Assembly: GCA_021818335.1 (NCBI GenBank)
Contig: JAKAEJ010000005.1
Coordinates: forward strand, 1-56,706
Length of the DNA stretch: 56,706 nt
Source: Pseudomonadota bacterium
GTDB lineage: Bacteria > Pseudomonadota > Gammaproteobacteria > Xanthomonadales > Rhodanobacteraceae
Direction of reading: 5' to 3'
In this document: positions 24,805-34,757 of the stretch, in pieces
How the letters are laid out: every line of letters starts with the position of its first letter
Position numbering within the stretch: the stretch's first letter is position 1
Position numbers and translations under genes: made by a program
Notes under the pieces: model-generated
What the model was told of the DNA's origin: nothing
Seen by the model: only the letters and a program-made list of their open reading frames with translations
Database searches by the model: none

Positions 24805-27800
24805 GTGCTGAATCACCGGCAGCGCCATTGGCTCCGCCGATTGCGTTTCTGGGCCGGGGCGGCGCTGGCGACCGTGGTCATCGCCCTGGCGACCGCGATG
24901 GCGCTGGGGCAGATCCTGCTTCCACTGGCTGCCCGCTACCCGGGTCGCGTCGAAGCGCTCCTTTCGCGCGAGCTGGGTCGACCGATCCATTTCGCCCGCA
25001 TGCAGGGCGTGTGGCGCCCCGGGGGGCCGATATTGACCTTGAGCGACCTGACCCTGGGCGCCATGCAAGGGGGTGCGGCGCTCCGCCTCGACCAGGCCAA
25101 ATTGCGATTCAGCTTTGGTCGGCTGTTCTGGCCCGACCGCCACTGGATCGAGCTCAGCGCCAGCGGGCTTGAGCTGACACTCTCGCGCGACGCCAGCGGT
25201 CGCTGGCACGTTGCCGGTTTTGGCGGCGCCGGCGGCGCGAGCGGCGGGCGCGGGCTTTTCTCGTTGCCGGTGGACCTCAAGCTCACCGGCCTGCGCATCG
25301 AGATCCAGCAGGGAGTGGCCCAGCCCCGCTATCGGCTCGATGCCGATGCCGTGTTGATTTCCGACCGCGACGACGAGATGCGGTTCGGTGCCAACCTTCG
25401 CCGTGTCGGCATGCAGCGGGACGTGCGCGTGGCCGGACGCTTTAGTCAGGGCGGAAGCCGGGGGATGCTGTACGTGGCGGCGCAGGACGCCGATCTCGGA
25501 TCCCTGGCGCAGGACGTTCTTCTATCCGGCTATGCCCTCACGCGCGGGCGGGGCGACGTGCAGGCCTGGCTGCAGTGGCGCGATGGCCGCTTGCTGCGGG
25601 CCGATGCGCGATTCAGCCTTGCCGATCTCGCCGTGAGTGGTCCGGGCGGCCGCACGGCGCTTGTCCCCGGGATTGCCGGCAGTTTCGGCATGTGGCGGAC
25701 GCAGCCGGGCTGGCGCCTGTACTACGCTCCACAGGCCCGTCGTCGCGGCGAGCAGGGGCTGCTGCAGGCGGCTTACGCACCGCATGGCGGCAGCCCCTGG
25801 CTGCGCGTGCAAGCGGCTCATCTGGACATCGCGCCGCTGGCGCCGCTGGCCGGATTGCTGCCGCGGGTTTCGCCCAAGCTTTCGCAGTGGCTGGGCGTGG
25901 CCGCGCTGCATGGCCAGGTCCTCGGCGGCGATTTCCGCTGGTACGGACCCGGCGCCTACAGTTTCGTGGGGCGCGTGAGCGGCCTGGGCTGGGCCCCCAC
26001 CACGCGCTTGCCGGGCATCGATGCCGTCGATGCGTCGCTGCTCGGCGACTCCACGGCGATCGCCATCGAGTTGCCGAAGCAGCCAATAACGTTCCGCTAT
26101 CCCCATGTCCTGCGGCAGCCGCTGGTCTTCAGCGCCGTGAAGTCGACGGTCGCCGCATGGCGGGAGCCGGCCGGATGGCACATCGGCATCGGCGCACTGG
26201 ATTTTGCGGCGGCGCAATTCGCCGGCAAGGCCGAGGGACACATCCTGCTGCGGCCCGGGCAGCCGCGGCCGGTGCTGGATCTGTACGCGGATCTCACGCG
26301 CGGCAACATCGAGGCCGCGAAGCTGTTCTGGCCGGTCAACATCATGTCGCCGAAGGCGATGGCGTGGCTGGATCGGGCGCTGGCCGGCGGAACGCTGGAA
26401 TCGGGCCGCGCAGTCTTTCGTGGCGATACGCGTGACTGGCCATTTCGCAACGAAGAAGGTCAGTTCGAAGCCGAGGCCAGGTTCCGCGACGCAACCCTCG
26501 ACTACGATCCACGCTGGCCGGTCGCCGAGGATCTTGCCGGGAGTGCCCTTTTTGTGGACACCGGGCTGACCGTGCGCGCCGATCGTGGCTCGGTGCTGGG
26601 AAACCCGTTACACCAAGTAGTGGCGCGCATTGGCGATCTTGCCCATGCAACGCTGGCGCTGGGAGCGGAGGGGCAAGGCCTGGCACCACAACTGTTCGAT
26701 TTCGTCTTGCGCAGTCCGATCAGCAACCACTTCAGGGACGCCGTCCAGCACCTGCGGTTCTCCGGTAGTGCCGGATGGGCCTTTACCCTGGTGTTGCCGT
26801 TGGGCGACGTGCACGCATTTACCCTGGATGGCCAGGCGCAACTGGCCCAGGTCGGGCTGGAGGCGCCCGAGTGGAAGCTTGCCGTCGGACGAATCAGCGG
26901 ACCACTGGATTTCGACCGTGGCGGCATCGATGGCAAGGCGCTCAGCGCGCGCTTCCGCGGCGTCAGCGGCACGCTCGCGTTGGCGGCGGGCCCGGATACC
27001 GGCAAGCCGGACCGTCTTTTCCAGGCGGCGCTGACGGGAGACTTCCCCGCGGCCACGCTGCTGCAGGGCATCCAGGCGCTTCAGCCCTACGTGCCGCGGT
27101 TGCGGGGCGCGGCGCCGGTGACGCTGGGCCTGCACGTTGATCGCGGCAGCGCCGGCCAGCCGGCCAGTCGCACGCTGGTCGTCGACTCCAACCTCGCGGG
27201 CATGCGGGTCGACCTGCCGGCCCCGCTGGACAAGCCGGCCGGCGCCTCGCTGCCGCTGCGGCTGCGGATCGGATTGCCCTTCGACGGTGCGTCGCTGGAC
27301 GGGACGTTGGGCGAGCCGGGCGATCCCCCCTTGCTGCGGGCTCTGGGCAGGCTGCCGCCGGCGAAGGGCGGCGGACTGGCCTTGAGCCTGGGTCTGGGCG
27401 GTGCCGCACCGCCGGCGCTGCCCACGGGGAGCCTTGGCGGGCTGGCGCTGGCCGGCCGCGTGCCGGTCCTGGATGTCTCCGGTTGGGCCAGCGTGGGCGC
27501 TGGCGGTAGCAAGGGCCGCCGCTGGCCCCTGGACGGCCACGTGAAGACCCGCGACGGATTGGTATTCGGCCGGTCGTTCCAGAACCTGGATCTCACGCTC
27601 CACAGTACTGCGACGGGGCTGGACGTCCTGGCTTCGGGGCCCGCGCTGCAAGGCCAACTCTGGCTGCCGACCGATCTGCAGCAGGCCGGGATCACGGCCA
27701 ACCTCAAACGCCTGTACTGGCCGGCTGAAACGACCGGGCCATCAGGCGCTGCGGCGGGCGCGTCACCCATGGCGCAGATCGATCCATCGACGCTGCCGCC

Positions 27801-28632
27801 GCTGCATCTGTCCGTGCAGGACTTCCATCTCGGCAACGCCCGGTTCGGCAGCGCGCACTTCGAGAGCACGCCGATTCCCGGCGGCATGCGGATCGACGAG
27901 CTCGTCTCCAAGTCGCCCAACGTCGCCATGAACGCGCGGGGCACGTGGACCGGAGACGCGCGCCAAAACAGCACGCAGATGGTGATCGAATTCACGGCCA
28001 ATGACCTCGGCCGCATGCTGGAAGCGCTCGGTTACCAGAATCTGGTTGGCGGCGGCCGCACGCTGGCGCACCTCGACGCCAGTTGGCCGGGCGCCCCTTC
28101 CGCGTTTGCCCTGGATGCCCTCACCGGGACGTTGACGATCGCCTGCACGGAAGGCCGAATTCTCGAGGTCAAGCCGGGGGCGGGACGACTGCTCGGGCTT
28201 TTTTCGGTTGCCGAACTGCCGCGCCGACTCGTGTTCGATTTCGGCGACGTGTTCCGGAAAGGATTTGCATTCGATTCGATCAAGGGGTCGTTCACGCTGG
28301 GCAGCGGTGACGCGGTCACGCACGACCTCGTGATCCGGGGACCGGCTGCCGACATCAAGGTGGATGGCAGGACGGGGCTGCGCGCGCATGACTATGACCA
28401 GACGGTCAGCGTCTTTCCCAAGGTGGGCAGCACGTTGCCCGTCATCGGCGCGGTGACCGGCGGACCCGTCGGGGCGGTAGCGGGCCTCGCCCTGCAGGGA
28501 CTGCTCGGATCGGGATTGTCCCAGGCCAGCGGAACCACCTACAAGGTGACCGGGAGCTGGGAAAAGCCAACCATCGTCAAGGTCAGCCAGCCCTCCGCGC
28601 AGCCCGCCCGGTCGACTTCGGCATCGCGCTGA
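24805..28632 (+). CDS. yhdP: YhdP family AsmA-like envelope protein
   Basis: A 1275-residue protein with one N-terminal membrane helix (FWAGAALATVVIALATAMAL) and a very long periplasmic beta-rich body. YhdP is one of the AsmA-like bridge proteins that carry phospholipids from inner to outer membrane. Supporting features are REPSRPIHF-like LLSRELGRPIHFARMQGVW after the anchor, repeated DUF3971/AsmA-type strands, and the family C terminus LLGLFSVAELPRRLVFDFGD, GFAFDSIKGSF and VGSTLPVIGAVTGGPVGAVA. GTG 24805 is used. It lies between rng and tldD, as in E. coli. Confidence 0.95.
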   Translation: MLNHRQRHWLRRLRFWAGAALATVVIALATAMALGQILLPLAARYPGRVEALLSRELGRPIHFARMQGVWRPGGPILTLSDLTLGAMQGGAALRLDQAKLRFSFGRLFWPDRHWIELSASGLELTLSRDASGRWHVAGFGGAGGASGGRGLFSLPVDLKLTGLRIEIQQGVAQPRYRLDADAVLISDRDDEMRFGANLRRVGMQRDVRVAGRFSQGGSRGMLYVAAQDADLGSLAQDVLLSGYALTRGRGDVQAWLQWRDGRLLRADARFSLADLAVSGPGGRTALVPGIAGSFGMWRTQPGWRLYYAPQARRRGEQGLLQAAYAPHGGSPWLRVQAAHLDIAPLAPLAGLLPRVSPKLSQWLGVAALHGQVLGGDFRWYGPGAYSFVGRVSGLGWAPTTRLPGIDAVDASLLGDSTAIAIELPKQPITFRYPHVLRQPLVFSAVKSTVAAWREPAGWHIGIGALDFAAAQFAGKAEGHILLRPGQPRPVLDLYADLTRGNIEAAKLFWPVNIMSPKAMAWLDRALAGGTLESGRAVFRGDTRDWPFRNEEGQFEAEARFRDATLDYDPRWPVAEDLAGSALFVDTGLTVRADRGSVLGNPLHQVVARIGDLAHATLALGAEGQGLAPQLFDFVLRSPISNHFRDAVQHLRFSGSAGWAFTLVLPLGDVHAFTLDGQAQLAQVGLEAPEWKLAVGRISGPLDFDRGGIDGKALSARFRGVSGTLALAAGPDTGKPDRLFQAALTGDFPAATLLQGIQALQPYVPRLRGAAPVTLGLHVDRGSAGQPASRTLVVDSNLAGMRVDLPAPLDKPAGASLPLRLRIGLPFDGASLDGTLGEPGDPPLLRALGRLPPAKGGGLALSLGLGGAAPPALPTGSLGGLALAGRVPVLDVSGWASVGAGGSKGRRWPLDGHVKTRDGLVFGRSFQNLDLTLHSTATGLDVLASGPALQGQLWLPTDLQQAGITANLKRLYWPAETTGPSGAAAGASPMAQIDPSTLPPLHLSVQDFHLGNARFGSAHFESTPIPGGMRIDELVSKSPNVAMNARGTWTGDARQNSTQMVIEFTANDLGRMLEALGYQNLVGGGRTLAHLDASWPGAPSAFALDALTGTLTIACTEGRILEVKPGAGRLLGLFSVAELPRRLVFDFGDVFRKGFAFDSIKGSFTLGSGDAVTHDLVIRGPAADIKVDGRTGLRAHDYDQTVSVFPKVGSTLPVIGAVTGGPVGAVAGLALQGLLGSGLSQASGTTYKVTGSWEKPTIVKVSQPSAQPARSTSASR

Positions 28633-28710
28633 ACGATCCTCCGCGCTGGGGGCTTGCGCAAGCTCGCTGCTCACCCTACGGTGGCTACCCCATTGCTGCG
28701 CGACCTTCAC

Positions 28711-30150
28711 ATGGATCCGATTTTCGTCCTCGCCGAACAGCGTTTGCTGGCTCCTGGCGAGCTTGATGCCGGCCGGCTCGAGCAAGTGTTCGCCCGGTTG
28801 ATGGGCCCCCAGGTGGATGCCGCCGACCTGTATTTCCAGCACTCGAGGAGCGAAAGCTGGATGCTGGAGGACGGCATCGTCAAGGATGGCCAGCACAGCA
28901 TCGAGCAGGGCGTGGGCGTGCGCGCCATCAGTGGCGAAAAGACTGGCTTTGCCTATTCCGACGACATTGTCCTGCCGCAGTTGCTCGACGCGGCGGCGGC
29001 GGCCCGATCGATTGCCCGCAGCGGTCATGGCGCCGGCACGCCCCTGGCTTTGCGAACGATGCCGCGCCTCTACCCGGCGATCGATCCGATCGAAAGCATC
29101 GAAACCGAGCGCAAGCTCGAAGTGCTTCGCGAGCTGGATGCGTACTGCCGCAGCCGCGATCCGCGCGTGCGGCAGGTCATCGTCAGCCTCGCCGCGGGGA
29201 TCGACACGATCCTGGTGGCCGCGAGCGACGGATCGCTGGCCGCCGACGTGCGACCGCTGGTGCGGCTGAATGTGCAGGTGATCGTCGAAGCCGACGGTCG
29301 GCGCGAGCAGGGTTACGCCGGCGGCGGCGGGCGCTATTCACTGGGCGAACTGCTGGCCGGCGGCCGCCCGCAGCATCTGGCGGACGAGGCGGTCCGTGCG
29401 GCGCTGGTCAACCTCGAGGCGGTGCCGGCGCCGGCCGGAAGCATGCCGGTCGTGCTGGGTCCCGGCTGGCCGGGGGTCATGCTGCACGAAGCCGTGGGGC
29501 ATGGGCTGGAGGGTGATTTCAATCGCAAGGAAACGTCGGCCTTCAGTGGACGCATCGGTGATCGCGTGGCGGCGCCGGGCGTGACCGTGGTCGATGACGG
29601 CACGCTGCCCGGTCGGCGCGGCTCGCTCAGCGTGGACGACGAGGGCACGCCGACGCACTGCACGACGCTGATCGAGGACGGGATCCTGGTCGGCTACATG
29701 CAGGACAAGCTCAATGCGCGCCTGATGGGGATGGCGCCGACGGGCAATGGCCGGCGCGAATCCTTCGCACACCTGCCGATGCCGCGCATGACCAATACGT
29801 ACATGCGAGCCGGCACGCACAGCCATGCCGAGATCATCCAGTCGGTGAAGAAGGGGTTGTACGCCGCCAATCTTGGCGGTGGTCAGGTCGACATCACCAG
29901 CGGCAAATTCGTTTTCTCGGCCAGCGAGGCCTATCTCATCGAGGACGGGTGCATCACCCGCCCCGTCAAGGGCGCCACGCTGATCGGCAGCGGTCCGGAG
30001 GCGATGACGCGTATCAGCATGATCGGGGACGATCTCGCCCTGGACGAAGGCGTTGGCGTGTGCGGCAAGGACGGCCAGAGCGTGCCGGTGGGCGTCGGCC
30101 AGCCCACTTTGCGGATTGACGCGATGACGGTGGGTGGCACGGCCGTTTGA
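28711..30150 (+). CDS. tldD: metalloprotease TldD
   Basis: A 479-residue subunit of the TldD/TldE zinc protease, which trims unfolded peptides such as microcin B17 and CcdA. The zinc motif is H259-E260-AVG-H264 in [17 protein letters not shown]; other family blocks are [40 protein letters not shown] and [23 protein letters not shown] 28711 is chosen because similarity starts there; in-frame TTG 28654 and GTG 28681 would add 19 or 10 residues. The partner TldE is not in the window. Ends the rng-yhdP-tldD unit. Confidence 0.95.
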   Translation: MDPIFVLAEQRLLAPGELDAGRLEQVFARLMGPQVDAADLYFQHSRSESWMLEDGIVKDGQHSIEQGVGVRAISGEKTGFAYSDDIVLPQLLDAAAAARSIARSGHGAGTPLALRTMPRLYPAIDPIESIETERKLEVLRELDAYCRSRDPRVRQVIVSLAAGIDTILVAASDGSLAADVRPLVRLNVQVIVEADGRREQGYAGGGGRYSLGELLAGGRPQHLADEAVRAALVNLEAVPAPAGSMPVVLGPGWPGVMLHEAVGHGLEGDFNRKETSAFSGRIGDRVAAPGVTVVDDGTLPGRRGSLSVDDEGTPTHCTTLIEDGILVGYMQDKLNARLMGMAPTGNGRRESFAHLPMPRMTNTYMRAGTHSHAEIIQSVKKGLYAANLGGGQVDITSGKFVFSASEAYLIEDGCITRPVKGATLIGSGPEAMTRISMIGDDLALDEGVGVCGKDGQSVPVGVGQPTLRIDAMTVGGTAV

Positions 30151-30319
30151 TCGACGCACGGCTCCCCGTGATCAGCCTTGCGGTTTCGTAATTCGCGCGC
30201 ATGGCGATTGGCATCCATGTGCAGGAACCGATTCATCTGCGCGTCAGTCTGTAAGAGGCGGTCGTAGCGACGCTATTTCGCAGCGACCCTTGCTCCGTTT
30301 CCAGCCCAAGGATTGACTG

Positions 30320-33300
30320 ATGAAGCCGATATTGCTCACCGGCGCGCTGCTGGCGGCGCTGGCCATGCCCCTCGTGTCCCCTCCAGCTAGCGCCCAGGCT
30401 GCGCCGGGGCCGGTGCAAGCCCTGATCCGCTATCCCAGCATCCACGGCAACACCGTGGTCTTCGAGGCCGGTGGCTCGGTCTGGAAAGTGCCGGAGCAGG
30501 GCGGCGAAGCCACGCGGCTGACGTCGGATTCGGGCTACGACTCGCATCCCCTCATTTCGCCTGATGGCCGCTGGGTGGCTTTCACCGGCTGGTATCGCGG
30601 CAACACCGACGTGTACGTCGTCTCCATCGATGGTGGCCCCGTCAGGCAACTAACCTGGCGTTCGGTGAACGCACCGTTCAATGGCAAGATCATGACGGCG
30701 CCCGACAATGTCGTCATTGGCTGGACGCCGGATAGCCGTGACGTGGTGTTCCTCTCCCGCCGCGACAGTTTCAATCCGCAGATCGAGCGCGCCTTCGAGG
30801 TGCCGGTCGCGGGCGGCTTGCCCACCGCGCTGCCGATGCCGTGGACCGGGCCGCTCTCGTTCAACGTCACCGGCACGGCCGTCGCGTACAACGAGCTCTC
30901 GCGCACGTTGCGACCCTTCCATCGCAAGCATTATTTCGGTGGCCAGGCCGACAACATCTACACGTATGACCTTGCAACCGGCGCGAGCAGCCAGTTGACG
31001 CACTGGAAGGGCGAGGACACGTGGCCGATGTGGCTTGGCGACACGCTGTACTTCGCGTCCGACCGTGGCGCCAACGGCGTGCTCAACCTCTGGGAAAAGA
31101 ACATCCAGACCGGCGCCGTGCAGCAGGTCAGCGACTTCCCCACCTACGACATCGACTGGCCGAGCCTCGGCAACACCGGCATTGCCCTGACGGATGGCGG
31201 CCGGCTCTACGTCTACAGCTTCGCCACGGGCAAGCTGCTGCAGGTGTCGGTGACCGTTCCGCTGGGTGGTTCGCGCACCCTGCCTTATGAATATGACGCG
31301 GCACGGATGATCCATGGCGCCGACGTGGCGCCGGATGGCAAGCTCGCGGTCTTCAGCGCGCGTGGCGCCCTGTTCACGGTGCCTGCCAAGTTTGGCCACA
31401 CCACGATGATCAGCCGGCGCGTGGCCGGCAACGATCTCGATCCCTCGTGGTCGCCCAACGGCCAGTGGATAGCCTACGTCCGCGACGATGGCATCGACAG
31501 CCAGGTCATGGTGCGTCGCGCCGACGGCGCGGGCGCGCCAAGGGCGCTGGCGAGCGAGGGCAACCTGACCTACGCCGGTCCGCTGCAATGGAGTCCGGAC
31601 GGGCACTGGCTGACGTACACCGACTCGCGCCAGCGCCTGTGGCTGGTCAATGTCGGAACCGGCGCACGCAAGGAGGTAGCGACCGATCGGCAGAAGATCA
31701 TCGGCGCGTTCCAGGACGTCGCGTTCTCGCCGGACAGCCGCTGGCTGGCTTTTTCCAAGCACCTGCCCAACCACGTCCACGCCTTGTTCATCTATGGCGT
31801 TGGCGATGGCCACCTGCACCAAGTGAGTCGAGGCGATTTCAACGACAGCAACCCAGTCTTCTCCAGCGACGGCAAGTACCTGTACTTCGTCTCGGCGAGG
31901 CTCGTGAATCCAGTGCTTTCCGCCTACAACTTCGGCGCTTCCGGCGTGGTGCCCGACGGCCTTTACGTCACCACGCTCCGCGCCGATACGCCGTCGCCGT
32001 TCGCGCCCCGTACCCAGTTGCCCGTGGCCGCGAAGGGCAAGGGCAAGGCGTCGCCGCACGGCAAGGCCAAGTCCGGGCACCCGGATGTCGTGATCGACTT
32101 CAACGGGCTTGTCGATCGCGCGGTGCAGGTCCCCGTGCCGGCGGCCAACATCGCGCAAGTGGCGGAGGCCAAGGGCACCGTCTACTACCTGACCGTGCCG
32201 GTGCCGGTGCTGGGCGGATCCATCCCCGGCATGGTCCCCGAGCTGCGGGCCTACAACCTGGCCAAGCGCAAGTCGCTGACCCTCGCGCAGGGGGTTGGCC
32301 AAGGGTTCGCGCTCTCGGCGGATGGCTCGACGCTCCTGTACAACATGCACGGCAAGTGGATGCTTCGCCCGGCCGCGTTCTCCCCGGCGGCAAAGGCGAA
32401 GCCGGTGAACACCTCGCACATGCAGATGCGGGTCGTGCCGCGCGCGGAATGGGCCGAAATCTTCGGCCAGGCGTGGCGCAACGTCCGTGATTACTTCGTC
32501 AATCCGGAATTGATCAAGGCCAAGTGGACCGCGGTTGGCAATGACTACAGGGCGCTCCTTCCCCTGGTCCAGGACCGCGAAGACCTCAACTACGTGATGG
32601 CGAACATGATCGGCTCGCTGGGCGAGAGCCACATGTACATATTCGGTGGCGACATGGGCTGGAAGTCACCGCCCCAGCCGACGGCTGGACTGGGTGCCGA
32701 ATTCGCGCTCAATGCAGCCGCAGGTCGCTATTACCTGAAGCGCATCTTCCATGGTGACAACACCGTTCCCGGCTACTACGCGCCGCTCGCGCAGCCGGGC
32801 CTGAAGGTGGCGCAAGGCGACTACGTGCTGGCTATCGACGGCAGGCCACTGGCAGCGCCGACCAACCCGTACGAGCTGCTCCAGGGCACGCTCGGCCAGA
32901 CGATCACGCTCCGCATTGCGAGGACGCCGTCGGGTAAGTCGTGGACGATCCTGGTCCGGCCGGTGGTCAATAGCGGCAAGCTTCACCTTCTCCACTGGAT
33001 CAACAACAATCGAAGGGAAGTCGCGAAGCTCTCGGGTGGCAAGGTCGGCTATGTCTACCTCGATGACATGGAGGCGACGGGGTTGCACGAATTCGTCCGC
33101 CAGTACTACAGCCAGATCGACAAGCCCGGCTTGATCATCGACGACCGGTGGAACCTCGGCGGATTCATCGACACGATCCTGTTCAACCAGTTGGACCAGA
33201 AGATGGTGGGCGCGTGGACGAACCGCCACGGCGCCCATTACCCCAGCCCCGAGGATGCCTACATCGGACATATGGCCGCGCTGATCAACCATGGCTCGGC

Positions 33301-33697
33301 GTCCGATGGCGACATCTTTGCCTACCGGTTCCAGCAGTTGCACCTCGGGCCGACGATCGGTTCGCGCACATGGGGCGGCGTCCGCGGTTACGACAACACG
33401 TTCTCGTTGCTTGACGGCGGCGCGCAGGTCGTTTCCGAAATCGCCATGTATGGCAAGGACTCGAAGTGGGTGGTCGAGAACATCGGCGTCGTGCCTTCGA
33501 TCCCGGTCCATGTCGATCCCGGCATGCTGGCCCGCGAGAACCGCGATACGCAGATCGAGAAGGCCGTGCATGTCCTCCTCGGGGAAATCGCGCGCAAGCC
33601 GGTGCAGGTGCCGCCGCCGCCGCCGTGGATGCCTGCGTTCCCGCAGCAGCCCGCGTACCCGCCGTGTCCGATGACGGGTACCGGCACCTGCCAGTGA
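30320..33697 (+). CDS. tricorn-like S41 family protease, secreted
   Basis: A 1125-residue protein with a signal peptide (MKPILLTGALLAALAMPLVS, end near AQA-27). Residues about 40-600 are beta-propeller repeats of the PD40/TolB kind (LISPDGRWVAFTG, SPDSRWLAFSKHLP). Then come a tricorn C1 helical part (EWAEIFGQAWRNVRDYFVNP), a PDZ domain (about 790-890) and the S41 core. Tricorn catalytic residues are matched by S770-H771 (GESHMYI), S995-D996 (GSASDGDIF) and E1053 (WVVENIGVVPS). It probably degrades peptides in the periplasm. It stands alone between tldD and a DsbG-like gene. Confidence 0.92.
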   Translation: MKPILLTGALLAALAMPLVSPPASAQAAPGPVQALIRYPSIHGNTVVFEAGGSVWKVPEQGGEATRLTSDSGYDSHPLISPDGRWVAFTGWYRGNTDVYVVSIDGGPVRQLTWRSVNAPFNGKIMTAPDNVVIGWTPDSRDVVFLSRRDSFNPQIERAFEVPVAGGLPTALPMPWTGPLSFNVTGTAVAYNELSRTLRPFHRKHYFGGQADNIYTYDLATGASSQLTHWKGEDTWPMWLGDTLYFASDRGANGVLNLWEKNIQTGAVQQVSDFPTYDIDWPSLGNTGIALTDGGRLYVYSFATGKLLQVSVTVPLGGSRTLPYEYDAARMIHGADVAPDGKLAVFSARGALFTVPAKFGHTTMISRRVAGNDLDPSWSPNGQWIAYVRDDGIDSQVMVRRADGAGAPRALASEGNLTYAGPLQWSPDGHWLTYTDSRQRLWLVNVGTGARKEVATDRQKIIGAFQDVAFSPDSRWLAFSKHLPNHVHALFIYGVGDGHLHQVSRGDFNDSNPVFSSDGKYLYFVSARLVNPVLSAYNFGASGVVPDGLYVTTLRADTPSPFAPRTQLPVAAKGKGKASPHGKAKSGHPDVVIDFNGLVDRAVQVPVPAANIAQVAEAKGTVYYLTVPVPVLGGSIPGMVPELRAYNLAKRKSLTLAQGVGQGFALSADGSTLLYNMHGKWMLRPAAFSPAAKAKPVNTSHMQMRVVPRAEWAEIFGQAWRNVRDYFVNPELIKAKWTAVGNDYRALLPLVQDREDLNYVMANMIGSLGESHMYIFGGDMGWKSPPQPTAGLGAEFALNAAAGRYYLKRIFHGDNTVPGYYAPLAQPGLKVAQGDYVLAIDGRPLAAPTNPYELLQGTLGQTITLRIARTPSGKSWTILVRPVVNSGKLHLLHWINNNRREVAKLSGGKVGYVYLDDMEATGLHEFVRQYYSQIDKPGLIIDDRWNLGGFIDTILFNQLDQKMVGAWTNRHGAHYPSPEDAYIGHMAALINHGSASDGDIFAYRFQQLHLGPTIGSRTWGGVRGYDNTFSLLDGGAQVVSEIAMYGKDSKWVVENIGVVPSIPVHVDPGMLARENRDTQIEKAVHVLLGEIARKPVQVPPPPPWMPAFPQQPAYPPCPMTGTGTCQ

Positions 33698-33706
33698 CTC
33701 GTCGTC

Positions 33707-33732
33707 GCGGCGGGCCGCAAGGGGCCCGCCGC
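33707..33732 (+). terminator. GC-rich hairpin after the tricorn-like gene
   Basis: GCGGCGGGCC (33707-33716) and GGCCCGCCGC (33723-33732) form a perfect 10-bp stem with a GCAAGG loop, 10 bases after the stop codon. No T-run follows, so termination may need Rho or the hairpin may only protect the 3' end. Confidence 0.5.
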
Positions 33733-33875
33733 GGCGCTGCCGGTCGATAAGCCTGGATCCGGGGCGCCGCCAACCCGACTCGGCGCGCCCATCGGAGTCG
33801 GGCTTCGCTTACACTGGATGAGGGCCTGCGGCGCCAGACGCTGCGGGTCCTCTCCGGCTTTCCATTGGATCCAAC

Positions 33876-34742
33876 ATGACCATCCAGATTTCGCGTGGCT
33901 TCCGTCTCGTGCTTGCGCTCCTGCTTGTCGGCGCGGGAGCAGGGCTTGCCGGCGGTGCGTGTGCCGCCCCCGCGGCGTCGGCCGCCCCCCTGCCGCTGGC
34001 CAAGGTGCAGGCATTGATCGCGGGCGCCAGCAAGGGGCGCGCCCAGGCGCAGTCGGTCTTCGCGGGCCCCGGCGGCTTGACGGGTGCGGTGGTGTCCTAC
34101 AAGGACGCTCCCGGCGCGCCGCCCAGCATCATCTGGATCAATGGCGACGCGAGCGCGCTTCTCGTGGGCAAGCTGGTCGGCCCCAAGGGCGAGGACCTGG
34201 ACAAGGAGGCCGAGCAGCGCGTGGGATTGCTGCTCTCGCCCGAAAAGGCCATCGTCGAAGCGGCCGATCCGGCGCGTGGCGTCATTCGCATGGGGCGCAA
34301 GGGGCCGGTGCTCACCGTGTTCCTGGATCCCAACTGCATTTATTGCCACCTGCTGTACGAAAAGCTGCAAGAGCCGCTTGCGCAAGGCAAGCTCCGCGTA
34401 CGCTACGTCGTGGTGGCGGTGGTCAAGCAGTCCAGCCTGCAGAAGGCAGCCGCAATTCTTGGCGCGCGCGATCCCGCAGCCGCGCTGGCCCTGGACCAGG
34501 AGAAATTCGACGCCAAGACGGAAGAAGGCGGCGTGAAGGCCGACACCGCGCCTTCCAAGGCGCTCGTCGCTCGCATCAACGCCAACAGCGCGCTGATGGC
34601 CAAGGCTGGCGGCGACGGGACGCCAACGCTTCTTTATTGCAGCAAGAGTGGCGGCGTGCAGATGCTGGACGGAATGCCGCGCGATCTCGACCAGCTTCTG
34701 GCGCAGATGGCCAGCGGACCCGAGCCGGCGTGTGGCAGCTGA
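33876..34742 (+). CDS. periplasmic DsbC/DsbG-like thiol-disulfide protein
   Basis: A 288-residue exported protein. The signal segment (LVLALLLVGAGAGLAGGACA) ends near AAA. A short N-terminal dimerisation-like part (about 40-110) precedes a thioredoxin fold with the active site C154-IY-C157 in LDPNCIYCHLLYEKL and the cis-proline loop GDGTPTLLYC. DsbG carries CPYC and DsbC CGYC, so this DsbG-type reader has an Ile at the first variable site, which may shift its redox potential. It probably repairs disulfides or cysteine sulfenates in the periplasm. The partner DsbD is not visible. Confidence 0.85.
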   Translation: MTIQISRGFRLVLALLLVGAGAGLAGGACAAPAASAAPLPLAKVQALIAGASKGRAQAQSVFAGPGGLTGAVVSYKDAPGAPPSIIWINGDASALLVGKLVGPKGEDLDKEAEQRVGLLLSPEKAIVEAADPARGVIRMGRKGPVLTVFLDPNCIYCHLLYEKLQEPLAQGKLRVRYVVVAVVKQSSLQKAAAILGARDPAAALALDQEKFDAKTEEGGVKADTAPSKALVARINANSALMAKAGGDGTPTLLYCSKSGGVQMLDGMPRDLDQLLAQMASGPEPACGS

Positions 34743-34757
34743 GCCACGCGGCGCACG

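Noticed and set aside
23245-25209. 654-codon open frame antisense to rng and yhdP
   Set aside because: It spans two well-supported genes in the other direction and has no domain or signal.
30650-32632. 660-codon open frame antisense to the tricorn-like gene
   Set aside because: GC-rich codon bias opens long antisense frames; the translation is Arg/His/Gly-rich with no recognisable domain, and the plus strand carries a clear family protein.
33707-33732. Classical Rho-independent terminator
   Set aside because: The stem is perfect but no T-run follows, so only a hairpin with possible terminator role is claimed.
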